Shown: in pieces, positions 10,076 to 21,013 of the stretch
Position numbering within the stretch: the first letter of the stretch is position 1
Layout of the letters: each line of letters opens with the position of its first letter
Assembly (NCBI GenBank): GCA_001643675.2
Contig: LSRY02000018.1
Span: forward strand, 372,001-436,000
Length of the DNA stretch: 64,000 nucleotides
Source: Monocercomonoides exilis
Lineage: Eukaryota > Preaxostyla > Oxymonadida > Polymastigidae
Direction of reading: 5' to 3'
Made by a program: the position numbers and the translations under genes
The notes under the pieces: model-generated
The model's database searches: none
The model's input: only the letters and a program-made list of their open reading frames with translations
Told to the model about the DNA's origin: nothing

Positions 10076-11540
10076 TTATTTTTCCATTTTCATGGTAAAG
10101 TGGTCAGATTTATCACTTGTTTCATCGTTATCATTCATTATTTTTCTGAATGAACCTTTTATTTTTTTCTCCAAGGGCAATTCTTCTTCTTCAATTTCTT
10201 TTTCATTTTCAACATTTACTTCAATTTCCTTTTCTTTTTCTTTAATTTCCATCTTGTGTTTTTCATTATATTCATCCCATTCATCAAGAAGCTTTTATTT
10301 TGTGATTTCTTTTCCGAAAAGGTCGAAATATTGTGAATGAGAAGGAATGAAGTATTGAGAAGACTGAGGAAGTTTCATTAGCACAGATCCAGATCCATTG
10401 CTGAGGACTCCGCTGTTAACGAAGGCTTTTTTGATCACAGATGGTGTGAATGCTGTGTGAAGGGCTTGTGGCAACACATCTGCAACAGCTGTTCTTTTTG
10501 AAGATGAGGAGGTGGATGATGGGGAGCTGTAATTGTTTGAAAGCTCCGACTTCAATACTGCAAATACGCCTCTGTCCAGCGGTTGCGATATTTGTGAAGT
10601 ATGTGGAACGAAGGTGACGACGTCTATTTCGGTTTCTTTGAACTGTCTCCATTTCGTTGGATCAGCATGTGATGAGTGCGAGTCAAGGAGAAGAAGGCAA
10701 CGATGAAATTCCTTCAAGAAGCGTTTTCTTCTGTCAACGATAGCTGGCAGCAGGACTGTTAAGGCGTATTTTTTGAATGCTGTATTGTCCATCCAACCGT
10801 TTGTGTTTAGCCAAATGTCAAGCGACGGCGTCAACAGTGTTGTAAGTTCTTTCGGAAGAGTTGCGCTCGGCCACAGCACGACAGACGGAAGCGAGAAGCC
10901 ATCAGCAGCGATTCCAGCAACGAGAGTTGCATTCGGCATCCGTTCTGCAGTCTTTTTGAACCCTGCTTTCTCATCTGCGGGATAAACAACAACACAATAT
11001 GAAGAAGTTGGAATTCGAAGCGAAGATTCATCTATATTGAAGATTAATTCCTCTGGATATTTATTTTCATTGTGTAATACTTGTAATTCCGTATACCACG
11101 GCTTTAGGACTTTCTGACAAGATGCTGCAAGTCTGTTAATATCAACTTGCTTTGGCAGCGATTACTTTGATTCAGGATGTCTCTGTTTGAAGGTGGGTGA
11201 TTATTTTTGAAATCATATCTTTTTCCGGGGTGTTGACTTTTCAATGACTGTTGGTTTTTTGAAAGAAAATTTTAATACTAAAGAGAAAAAGCATGATAAT
11301 TGTATTTTGAAACAAATGTTTTTTCCGAATTGAAGATTAAAATGTGTTCAATAAGCCTTTTCACTTTTCAAATTATTTTTAATTGATATTCAAGAAATAT
11401 TTTTGCACCGATTTTTTTGTATGAAAAAATATGATTTCAAAAATAATCACCCAGGTATTTACTGTCTTTTGAGTTACGGTCTTTTTCTTCTTTTCTTCAT
11501 TTTCTCCTTCTTCTTCACTATCGTTAATTGTATTTTCCAT
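10076..11540 (-). pseudogene. pogo/Tigger-like DDE transposase relic
   Basis: Read on the minus strand, the protein contains the DDE_1 core of pogo/Tigger/jerky transposases: 'FNIDESSL' (first Asp), 'LLLLDSHSSH' (second Asp) and 'PHTSQISQPLDRGVF' (third Asp). The longest uninterrupted stretch is 10295-10939, and the frame stays open upstream to about 11160. Two in-frame TAA codons break it, one after 'HPESK' and one after 'GKEITK' at 10295. The frame continues beyond the second stop to another TAA at 10076. A MITE (11195-11452) splits the N-terminal part; deleting it with one AGGT duplication joins ATG at 11540 in frame to the core. The N-terminal DNA-binding region seems shortened. Inactive. 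I did not find convincing TIRs of its own. Confidence 0.8.
11195..11452 (+). mobile_element. MITE copy 3 (258 bp, TSD AGGT), inside the transposase relic
   Basis: GGGTGATT...AATCACCC ends, flanked by AGGT at 11191-11194 and 11453-11456. It lies inside the N-terminal coding part of the pogo-like relic. Near-identity to copy 2 suggests recent activity of the family. Confidence 0.9.
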
Positions 11541-11648
11541 CGAAATTCAAATTAATCTGGTTTGCAATTCAAATATCAATTGCAAACCTGATTGTGAGCT
11601 TTTCGCAATGTGAGGCTTGTCTCAGATCGAGATTCAATTGTAACTTTT

Positions 11649-11912
11649 TCAAAGAATTGCTTTTCTTTTTCGCCTCTTATAATTGGTTGATGCCCAACTT
11701 TTGCAATCAGCCTGCCATTTTTTTATAGCTTTAACAGCGTGCTCCAAAGATTTTTTGCTTATTCCACCGTATTTGACTCCATCGACCAGCCTGACAATAT
11801 TTTCATTCACAATGTGTGCAATCCTTACCAATCTTGTTTCATATTTTCTGTAATGTGATGTAGACATTGCTTCCTTCAGCCGCTTCTTCTCCCCTTCAGC
11901 TTTCTTTTTCAC
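11649..11912 (-). CDS. Small Lys-rich ORF, unrecognised
   Basis: The ORF encodes about 87 residues with basic stretches at both ends (KKKAEGEKKRLKE and YKRRKRKAIL) and a central helix-forming part ('RIAHIVNENIVRLVDG'). It lies just upstream of the transposase relic on the same strand, so it could be a displaced N-terminal DNA-binding piece of that gene or a small host gene. The first codon is not ATG (the complement of CAC), which weakens the call. No family recognised. Confidence 0.25.
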   Translation of the reverse strand: MKKKAEGEKKRLKEAMSTSHYRKYETRLVRIAHIVNENIVRLVDGVKYGGISKKSLEHAVKAIKKWQADCKSWASTNYKRRKRKAIL

Positions 11913-12044
11913 TAGTAATTTCTTTATATATTAAGTGTAATGATCATTAACATATTTTTTCATTTATTAATTCTCATTGAAGAATTTTGATTTAATTTTT
12001 AAATTTTTGAATGAATTAGAAATATATACAAACCTTTGCGCAGT

Positions 12045-12107
12045 CCAATTTCTCATGAAAGCTCAATGGAAGGACTTGAACCCCCCCTTCCCCCCATGAG
12101 AAATTGG
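12045..12107. repeat. Hairpin with 13-14 bp arms and a B-box-like loop
   Basis: CCAATTTCTCATG at 12045-12057 pairs with CATGAGAAATTGG at 12095-12107. On the minus strand the loop contains GGTTCAAGTCC, close to the pol III B-box consensus GGTTCGANTCC, next to a G-run. No full tRNA fold is present. The rest of 11913-12839 is AT-rich with no gene seen. Confidence 0.4.
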
Positions 12108-12839
12108 ATTTCTTTTTAAATTCAAATATTAGAATACTTCACATTTGTTTTTGCTCCAAAAATGTTTTTAAAAATATCATTTGCGGGTAAGATTAATTTT
12201 TATAAAAAATAAAAGTGCTTATTAAAAGAAGACCCTTTTAAAGAAAAGCTAGGTTGGCTGTTAAATGCAATTATAATTAAAAACAAAAATCCTCAATTTC
12301 TCAATAAAGAAAAAAAATTAAAATATAAATAGATAAATAAATATTAAGATAGATAGAAAGATAGAAAATAAAAATTAATTTAAAAAAATGTAATTTAAAT
12401 GAAAAAATCAACTAATTGAACAAAATAAGTCAAAAATGCAAATAATTATGTAGAAAGCCATTTTTCCTATCCGGCAGTGAGCAATTACAAACAAAAAAAG
12501 TTCTAACACACAAATAGCCCCATTCATACGTCCACATAAAGTGTGGTTTAAAAGAATCAGAATAAATATGAAGTGAAGGTGTTGTAACGAAATTTTCATA
12601 TGAATCCGAGACAAAGAAGGAAATTTTCTTAAGATGTTGAATTGATTTTAGTCAGATTTCAGTGTTTGAGAATTTTTATTAAACAATGAGCAATCAAATT
12701 ATTCAATAATGAGGCACAAATTATTGATTAAGAATGAACATTTACTGTTTTCCATTTTCTTTTCGAAATTTTGCACCAATAAAAATACATGTTTCACAAT
12801 TCGTTTTTTTCTTCAAATTAAAAACGGATTGAAAAATTT

Positions 12840-13092
12840 TGGTGATTATTTTTGAAATCATATTATTTCTGTTAAAATATTCGATTTGAAATTTTGTTGG
12901 CATTTTTATTAATGTACATTGAAAAGTAATAACACCATCTGAAAAATATTGTCATAAATGCATCTTTAACGTTTTCTTTTGTATCAATTGCAATATAAAA
13001 ATTATGGAAAATAATAAATTTCTAGCCATTCACAAAAGATAACCATCAATCAAACTATCCGGAAAAAGCTATGATTTTTTAAATAATCACCC
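12840..13092 (-). mobile_element. MITE copy 4 (253 bp, decayed)
   Basis: Left end TGGTGATTATTTTTGAAATC (first base changed), right end AATCACCC. Flanks ATTT (12836-12839) and ATTA (13093-13096) match at three of four bases, as expected for an older insertion. Confidence 0.75.
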
Positions 13093-13096
13093 ATTA

Positions 13097-14589
13097 ATTC
13101 AAATAAATGAAAGTTTTTAACACTTTTTTTGTAATAACTACATTATTTAATCAATTATCACACAAAAAAAGAAAACAAGGTTTTATTGTCAAAACACCTA
13201 TTCACAATAAAAAAATACAATATTATTTCTCAATTTCGAATGATATCGAACAAAAGAATTATTACTATTGAAATCCACACTTCTTTTTTGTGTGAATTTC
13301 AAATGCATATATTATCAATGGAAATAAGCTATTCATGCAATTGCTGTAAATGTCATTATTGTTCAAAAGCACAAGAAAAAATGGAATTTTTGACAAATAT
13401 ATCTTCAAAAAAAGTTATCACTTTTCAATGTTCATTTTCAAAAAATTTTGAGTAATTTTTAAACAAGAACTAAAAAAACATTGCTTCAAAAAAAGAACTC
13501 ACGGATAATCAAAATGAAGGGTTTATTTTTCAAATAGTGATTACTTTCAACACTGTCCCAATTGTGTTTAAATCCAAAGTTGTGTGTTTAAAACTTTATT
13601 TTATAATTTTCATAATTAAAATTATAAGAATTATTATGAACTGAGTTCTTTTTTGGATGAAAAATAGCATCAATTAAAAAATAAATCGAATTTTTACAAA
13701 TCGAATTATGAAAAATATATCAATAGATTCCAAGCGAAGATTGAACAAAGGATTAATTGTTCGATTATTATATGATTGGTTCCATAATTTTTATGTTGCC
13801 AGTTGTGACGATAGCTGTGCAATATGATTGATTTGAGTTAAAGATTGGAAGGAGTTCAAAATCAGTAGATAAATTGTGAAATAAAAATTTATTTCTAAAG
13901 AAACCGTTTATTTCGAGATTCCCCAGTAATTTTAAATAAAAGGCAGTGTTTTAAAGAAAAACAATTTTTTTTCAATTGAGACCTGAAAGTCATGCATTTA
14001 TCAAAAAACAATGTTTTGAAGGTTGAAGTTAAAAATGCATCAACATTAAATATTGTGTTGTGCATTTCCCTTATTAAACATTTTTCGCAAGTTTTCCAAA
14101 AAAGTTTGATCTTTTCACATGGAAGTGGAAAAATGAAGTTTTTTCGCATAATAATGAATTTCATAATAAACACAAATGTTCATTGAACATTAGCATCTAT
14201 CTGAAAGATAAGTTTTTCTTAAATCTGTTGAGTTTCTCTTTTTTGGTATTTTGAACTTTCTGTATTTTAGTGAAACAACGAAATAATCAAAAACGATTGG
14301 TTTACGCTAAACCAACAAATAACATTTCACAATATTATTTAAACACTTTTCTTATTTTGAAAAATTTGCATTGATTAATATTCATTTATGTGAATAATCA
14401 AATCATTTTCAAGGTTTCTCGACACATATGGATTGAAAACAAAAATGCAATTAAAACCTGTGTGAGCATTTTATTTGCAATATTTAATGAGTTTGCACCT
14501 TTTAATTCATTTTTTTGATTATGAAGAAACACATATTCAGAAAAAATTTCTTTATGTGAAGCTTTGTAACTGCAACGCTTGCTTGAATC
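13097..14589. other. AT-rich accessory sequence without a recognisable gene
   Basis: Only short ORFs with AT-driven composition (Phe, Lys, Asn, Ile). No conserved motif, RNA fold or element ends were found. Confidence 0.5.
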
Positions 14590-14597
14590 AAGGATGT

Positions 14598-15207
14598 GGT
14601 AATTGCACAATATACGACAGTTTATAAAAATCTGTGTGGATGATTGTAATATTGTTGTTAACTGTTTCATAAAGTGATTATGTCTTTCTTTTGTGCGGAA
14701 ACTTTTATTTTCAAATGAATCAAATTGTTATTTCCCTGTAAATTGGTATTGATCAAATATTTTTTACATCAATTATATTCAACGACAATCAAAATAAACA
14801 GATTAATAATTTAAATTCGACTGGAATGCACTCAAATATGCTTTGAACATATTCAATTTGACTTGACACCAATTTGAATAGAGCATTTTTTTATCAATGA
14901 TAAATAATTTTTATATTTAATAAAATTGAGCAATTTATGCAACAGAATTAAATCCTAACAAGTTGATTTTGGATAAAACCCTAACATTAATACTGTGATA
15001 AAAAAAGCGAACAAATAAAAACCCTAAAAAAAACTCATTCATTTCATTAAAATTGAACAGGATTTTTGAATATCACGAAAATTGAAAATACCATATTTTG
15101 CAGTTTCCGCACACAATAGGCAGAAAAAATCTTATGTGCACAATGTGGTATCATGATAGCTGTGACATATGACTATTTTGTGACCGGTCGTATCTTGTGC
15201 ATTAACC
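14598..15207. mobile_element. Non-autonomous hAT-type element, copy A (610 bp, TSD AAGGATGT)
   Basis: The ends are imperfect inverted repeats: GGTAATTGCACAATATACGAC on the left, and GGTTAATGCACAAGATACGAC as the complement of the right end. AAGGATGT (8 bp) lies on both sides (14590-14597 and 15208-15215); an 8-bp duplication is typical of hAT transposons. No transposase is encoded. A second copy in inverse orientation lies at 45146-49317 with another 8-bp duplication, where two further elements are nested. The two copies match through their interior, so this copy serves as the empty reference. Confidence 0.85.
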
Positions 15208-15363
15208 AAGGATGTTGATAACACACAAAATAATACACTGGTTTGATATCATTGCTGAAACAAAATCTTGATTGAAAAATATTTTTTCTTGTAATTTTTG
15301 CAAAACTGTTTTCGGAATGAAAAACATTTCTAAAAGGATGGACAAAGACAGAAAATCCTTGGA

Positions 15364-16283
15364 ATGAATTCTTTGATTGAAGAAAAGAATGAAAAAGAAT
15401 TTGTATCAGCTTTCACAAAAGGAGCTGTTCAACAAAATTTAAAAATTGATCAAAGAAAGGAAAATATCAGTCGAAAATGCGTTATTCGTGATGAAGCACA
15501 TGGGATTTTGCAACGCGCTATTAGACATGATAAACTTCGGTTTTTTGTTTTCTTCGTTAAACGAAAGATTTGAAAAGATGATTGTTAATGAACAGAAGAG
15601 AAAAGATGAAAAGAACGAAAAGCTTCAAACGTATCTTTGCGAATGCTATTTTTTGTTAAACATTGTTACTTCGTAACAATTGATATCTGTTTGTGTACCC
15701 TATCTTCTGAAAGCTGTGTTGAAGAAAGATGAAAACGAGGAAGCTCAAAAAGAAGTGGAAATTGTATTGCTGGCTATGAGCAATATTCGATATTGTGTAT
15801 GAACGTTCCTTTTTTTCCTATCATCTTTTTTTTGTTGATACTGTTGAATTTTTAATCTTTTTAATAAGGTTGTTGAACTAGAATTGCATGTGGATGCTAT
15901 CAAAGAGATCATCCAATATCATCAGGAGCATCACAACCTTAAACAACTTGCCTATTAGTCTGCTTTGATATTTTTGGTGAACAGGTTTTGCAAAGGTTTC
16001 TCATTTGAAAACGTTATTGTGAATGAACTGCATTTTGCAAAATAGGAGACAAAAGAACTGGAGAGTTGTCGAAGAGTGTGGATCTGAAGAAGAAAGAAGA
16101 AGAGGAAAAAGGAAAAGTGAAAGAAGTGCTGGTTATTTGTAGATGGATTATCGAAATTAACTATTTCTTATTGTGGCACAAATTGTTGAATGAAGAATGT
16201 TCTGCACTTATTGGCTATGTTGAAGGAGTGCTTGTTACATCAAAGGACTGTCGCGAGGAGATTTGCAAACAATTCACATTTTA
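15364..16283 (+). pseudogene. Broken member of a large repeat-protein family (N-terminal and middle part)
   Basis: Several frames together spell a helical-repeat protein: 'FEKMIVNEQKRKDEKNEKLQ', 'PYLLKAVLKKDENEEAQKEV', 'IKEIIQYHQEHHNL' and 'VIVNELHF'. A probable intron (GTATGAACG...AATAAG) separates 'SNIRYC' from 'VVELELHVDAIKEII'. Frame changes and stops break the gene, including TAG after 'KQLAY'. I recall many near-copies of this family in oxymonad gene models, from memory and unverified. The C-terminal part is missing here; a matching C-terminal piece of another copy lies reversed at 17057-17340. Confidence 0.6.
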
Positions 16284-16398
16284 ATTGAAAGTAGCAACGG
16301 GTGACAGATTTGTGAAAGTTGGTTGCTTGATAAGATGTTAAGGTACTGATGAATTTGTGGTGGAGATCCAAAAATCAACAAGGTTGACGAAATGATAT

Positions 16399-16657
16399 GG
16401 GTGATTATTTATGAAATCATAACTTTTTTCGGAGTGTTGATTATTGTGAAAGAGTATTGTCATTGACCTAATTATTTTCTACAAAATTAAAATGTTATTT
16501 AAATATTTATAGGGAAAACGCTAAATATGAAAAATGGATTGAATTGATTTTTATTTGAGTTGTTACTTATATGTGCTCAATAAAAAAAGAATTTCAAAAC
16601 AAAATAATCAAACCGAAATGTTTGTTCGAAAAAATCTGATTTCAAAAATAATCACCC
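16399..16657 (+). mobile_element. MITE copy 5 (259 bp, TSD ATAT)
   Basis: GGGTGATT...AATCACCC termini, flanked by ATAT at 16395-16398 and 16658-16661. Same orientation as copy 3. It lies just downstream of the repeat-family relic. Confidence 0.88.
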
Positions 16658-17056
16658 ATATATTATTTTTTTGGAGTATTTTTTGTGATTTCAAGGCGAT
16701 TGAAAGAAAATGAAAATTGTAAATTCAACGAAAAAGGAAGAAAGGCAAGCAAAAGGATAGCTTTCGAATAGATAACAAAGAAGAATAAGAAGATTTCAAT
16801 GCAAGCTTATTTGGAGCGTCACATTTTCTTAATGGCAAATAATTTTTTGAAACACCGTTGAATATTTCAAAATTCTTTGAGATTATATAAGGAAATGAAC
16901 TGCATTTTTTTCATTTTCTCTTTTTTATTATTGCTTTGTTTCATTTCGAATTTGTGAATTAATGTATTTTCAAAATAACTTCTTGTTTCTAATTTTGTGA
17001 AATGAAACAGAAAAAGAAAATTTATGCGTTACAAAATTAAACACATTGTATTTTTT

Positions 17057-17340
17057 TCAAGCATTTACGTAATAATCTGCAATATCTAACGATAAATGAT
17101 GATTTCCATTGTGGAAAAAATCAATTATTTCATTAAAGCTTATGATAACGTTTTCTAATCCATCTTCTTCTATCTTTACAAATGTTTTCCTTTTTGTCGT
17201 TTTCCTTTTCGCTCCTTCCATTTCATCTTTCTCCTTTCCTTTCAACCTCCATGAAACACATTTAAAAAATCCTAAGAATTTACCTTCTATTTTGTCATAC
17301 ATTGTCGATCGCTGAATCTCCTCCAACAAAGCTACAAAAG
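17057..17340 (-). pseudogene. C-terminal fragment of the same repeat-protein family
   Basis: The reading gives 'LLEEIQRST', 'FLGFFKCVSWRLKGKEKDEM', 'KRKTTKRKTFVKIEEDG' and a terminal 'LSLDIADYYVNA' with a stop. I associate this ending with the family represented at 15364-16283 (memory). It lies on the opposite strand from that relic and is joined upstream, after an in-frame TGA, to a piece of a beta-helix surface gene at 17345-18061. The region 16662-17056 holds only AT-rich sequence. Confidence 0.5.
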
Positions 17341-17344
17341 CTCC

Positions 17345-18061
17345 AAGGCTCAGTCAGAAATCAATCTTCAAGTAAGTCGTCCACAAATAGCTATTCGTCA
17401 AACTGAACAACAGTCCGATTGTTGTTGGGGAATATGAAGATAGCTTTTCTGTTCCAATAGAACTTTTCTCTTTTCCCGTTCCAATGACTGAAATCTTCTT
17501 TTCTTCAATCTTAATAGTTGTTGCCTCACAAACATGATCCCCTTCCAGCAGCGTGACTGACAAGCTTATCTGCACCTCACACATCTCAAATGCTTTCTTC
17601 ACTGTCAGACACGGATTTGATTCATTTGCCCCACAAAGCGGAAATGCATCATTTCCATTCGCTGAAACATAAATCGTCTTGTACTTCAGCCAATCCTTCT
17701 TTTCTGTGTGTTAATATGTCCAGGCACCAGCATTCGAGTAGTTGTATGAATAGCACGATCTCTGTTCATTCGCGTTTGTGATGCAACATTTATAGAACGG
17801 ATTATATGAGTTCAAAAAGATATTGCAATAATCTGAATAGATAATGTCGCAGTCATATTGAACATTGACCAGGCATTTGCTTCCATGGAAGAACATAAAA
17901 TAGTAATAAATTCCATCATTTGGAGCTGTTGCTTTAACTGGATAAAATAAAAGTCCTTTTCCTTCTCTCAGTGCTGAGCAAAAAATAAATTGAAAATTCC
18001 TCATTTTGAATTTTGTGGGAACGCATTCAACGCATGTCTCTTCCACCGAATCTGTAAGCAA
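17345..18061 (-). pseudogene. Fragment of a beta-helix surface protein gene
   Basis: The minus-strand reading contains 'YFMFFHGSKCLVNVQYDCDI', 'NPFYKCC', 'YNYSNAGAWTY', an in-frame TAA, then 'EKKDWLKYKTIYVSANGND', 'CGANESNPCLTVKKAF' and 'VTLLEGDHVCEATTIKIEE'. The CG-x(5)-PCLT motif is the module marker seen in both giant genes. The piece covers about one module, has no membrane or kinase part and is broken by stops, so it is a dead fragment. Confidence 0.6.
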
Positions 18062-19044
18062 ATGTTAACTAACTGAGCACTCAAACGTGCATTGCTCATT
18101 ATATTCTTCAATTATCTTGTTTTTGAATCTCGATGTTCAAATCTAAAATTTCTTGCAGAAGAAGTCCTCTTTTGTTAAATTGCTTTGAATGTTGACTTTC
18201 ACACAATTACGCGCATCTAATCTTCGAATTATTTTTTGCTTTCTTTTCCTTTTCTCGCTTTACAATCACTCTTTCTTTTGACAAGTTTCACTCTTTTAAA
18301 TTTGCATGCCATCTCATAATCTCAAATTTTCGAAGACGACATGATGTAACTTTTATGAGTTTCATGTCTGACCTTCATATCTCCTATCATTTCTTTCTGA
18401 ATTGCAAATTTTTATTTTGTAATTGGAGACCATAATTGTTCAAAAAAAAATAAACAAACAATTATATTTCTCTTTAATGGAAATGTGTAATTTGTCAAAG
18501 CTTTATTTATTTTTCAAAATTTCATTTTATGAAAAAAATATTATAATAATGTGAGAAATCAATTGGAAAATCTTGAGAATTCACAAAAAAACCGCATTCA
18601 GATTGAAATAGTTGATTTAGTTTTTCCAACTGATGATATTTTTCACAGACAATAATCACCAACACAAATACTCATGCCACGTTAATGCTTTGATTATTTA
18701 AAATCCAATTTGAACTTAATGTTAATTAAACTCAAAAAATGAATTTTAAAAAAATCTTTCCATTGAAAATGCACAAAATACAATTCAGAATATTGCATCA
18801 ACAATTTTATGTTACAAATATTTCAATTCAATGTTTTTAAAAACGTCCAGTAGATTTAAGATTTTATCGGTTATTTCAAAATAACTGTGTTAATTTAAAA
18901 TTCGTGGCTGAAACTTGAAATAACACAAATAATTTGAAATAACCGATTTATTTCACATTTTATCTAGTGATTAATCATTTGTTGGCAACAAAATTTTTTT
19001 ATTTTTTAATATTCAATTATCAACAAAAAAAAGTTTTCTTATCT
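18062..19044. other. AT-rich intergenic stretch with a small palindrome
   Basis: TCGGTTATTTCAAA near 18869 is mirrored by TTTGAAATAACCGA near 18937. I see no coding sequence or RNA gene. Confidence 0.5.
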
Positions 19045-19252
<208 letters not shown>

Positions 19253-19831
19253 TTAAAACTTTATTGTTAAATCTCGTTTTTTTATAAAAATTTATGAAAT
19301 GTTTATTGATTTTTGAAAATAGTTATTTTCTTTTATGAGAATGGCGCTTTTGTTTCAAAATTTGTGTTGGATAACCTTCAGATTTTATTGTTCTTTGGAA
19401 AAAACAGCTCCGTTAATGAATAATACTTCGTTTTTTCAATTTTAATAATCAATTTGAAATATCTGAAAAAAATTTTTTTAAATTCAAATTCTTCAAATTG
19501 TCAAAATATTTATCAATTAATATGAATGTATCAAAATAAAAAATGAACAAATAGATGAACATAGAAATAAATGTGATTGCAGTTAATTCTTTTTTTGAAA
19601 ACGATCTTTCTTGAAATGTTACTGAGACGAATTATTAATTTGATGATAATCAAAGAATGTATGTCAAATAAATATTCATAATTTTAATCAACGCAAGGCA
19701 GTTTTTCGTGAAAGTGATAGAAGTGAGAACAGAAACCACACGCAAATAAAAAAATTCATTGATAAAAAACAATAGAAGTTAAACAAAGAAAGATTTATGT
19801 AGCAGTTAGCAAATACTAGAATATAACATTC

Positions 19832-20783
19832 TCATAATTCAATTTTCGCATTTGGTCGCTTTTTTTCAACCATTTGTTTAACTTTCATTCTTTTGTATTT
19901 TTCCAATCTCTTCTTTTCCATTTTTTCGATTGGATCTTCTTCTTCTTCATCTTCTTCTCCTGGCCCTCCTCCGGAATAGTTGACGACTGTTGATCCATCA
20001 CCCATGTCTTCTCCCTTCATCTTTGCACGCATCTTTTCAAGCTTATCGTGCTTTCTTTTTCGTTCCAAACGCTCTTTTGCTGTCGGTGGGGGTCTCTTTT
20101 TCTTTGGATCAAACGACACAAGCTCAATATCATATTCCAATGTTGAATCTGGTGGAATCATATCAACGACTCCTTTTCTTCCATAGCCAAGCTTAGGTGG
20201 AATTATCAAATGCCTCTTTTCTCCCGTACACATCCCCAATACTCCCTTTAAAAACGAGTTCAATGTTAATCATATAAATAAAATTTAAAGTTAATGTTAA
20301 AATGAATTTGTGGATAAACCTCTTCCCATCCTTAAAAATATAAAAATAATTTGTGAAAATGATTTTGCTGAAAGAAATAAAACCTTTGATAACATGGTGT
20401 TCTCCAACTAGAAATTCAAATGTTTCATCTCGCTTATATGAATTATCAAATTCTTCATTTGTGTTGTAAAGACGTCCAATATAATGAACCTAAAATAAAA
20501 AATGTTTCCGGAAAGGATTGAAGATATTTTAACAATATGAAGAAAAAGATAGCTCAGTTAACTGAAAACAAATACATGACCATACACGAACGACATGATG
20601 CTTCTCAACTTTTCTGTAACAATCGGTATCACCTCCAATTGTTTCGATTTTTAATTCCTTTGGTGGTGGAGGCTTAAGTCCCTGTTTAACGAGATCATCT
20701 TCGTCGTCGTCAAAATCGTCAATAGCATAAATACCAATGAGAAACAAAAGACTCACGGCAATTAAACCCATTGATTCGATCAA
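19832..20783 (-). CDS. ER FKBP-type peptidyl-prolyl isomerase (FKBP2/13-like)
   Basis: Proline isomerase for folding in the secretory pathway. Exons (minus): 20586-20783, 20384-20489, 20320-20330 (an 11-nt microexon) and 19832-20245; together 729 nt, 242 residues. Introns are 96, 53 and 74 bp. Residues 1-22 form a signal peptide ('GLIAVSLLFLIGIYA'). The FKBP fold shows 'VHYIGRL' (pocket Tyr), 'FDNS' (Phe, Asp), 'HHVIKGWEEGVLGMC' (Val, Ile, Trp) and 'LGYGRKG' (Tyr), so the active pocket is intact. The long C-terminal extension is charged (acidic, then basic) and ends KIEL, a possible KDEL-like retention signal. Start: first ATG at 20783; a second ATG at 20771 would also give a signal peptide. 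It is longer than FKBP2 because of the tail. Confidence 0.9.
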
Positions 20784-21013
20784 ACTGCCCCATTACAAAT
20801 GTGAAAATATAAAAATTTTTTCGCCAATGAGACCAAAATGCTTCACACTTTTTTAAAAATGATTCATTCAATAAAACTATTTGCGTTTTTAAAAATATAA
20901 GAAATGCGGACAGTGACAGTCTTAACTTTCCTCCGATCTCGAGCTGCGATGTGGAAAAAAGATTTAAAGGAGATCAAAGAAACCAGATCTGCCTTTAGAA
21001 TATAAGAAGTGTT

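Noticed and set aside
9625-11452. A composite transposon made of two inverted MITEs around the transposase relic
   Set aside because: Each MITE has its own 4-bp duplication (AATT and AGGT) and the outer flanks do not match, so they inserted separately.
9099-16657. CRISPR-like array from repeated GGGTGATT motifs
   Set aside because: The motif occurs in inverted pairs ~255 bp apart with target duplications, which is the layout of MITEs.
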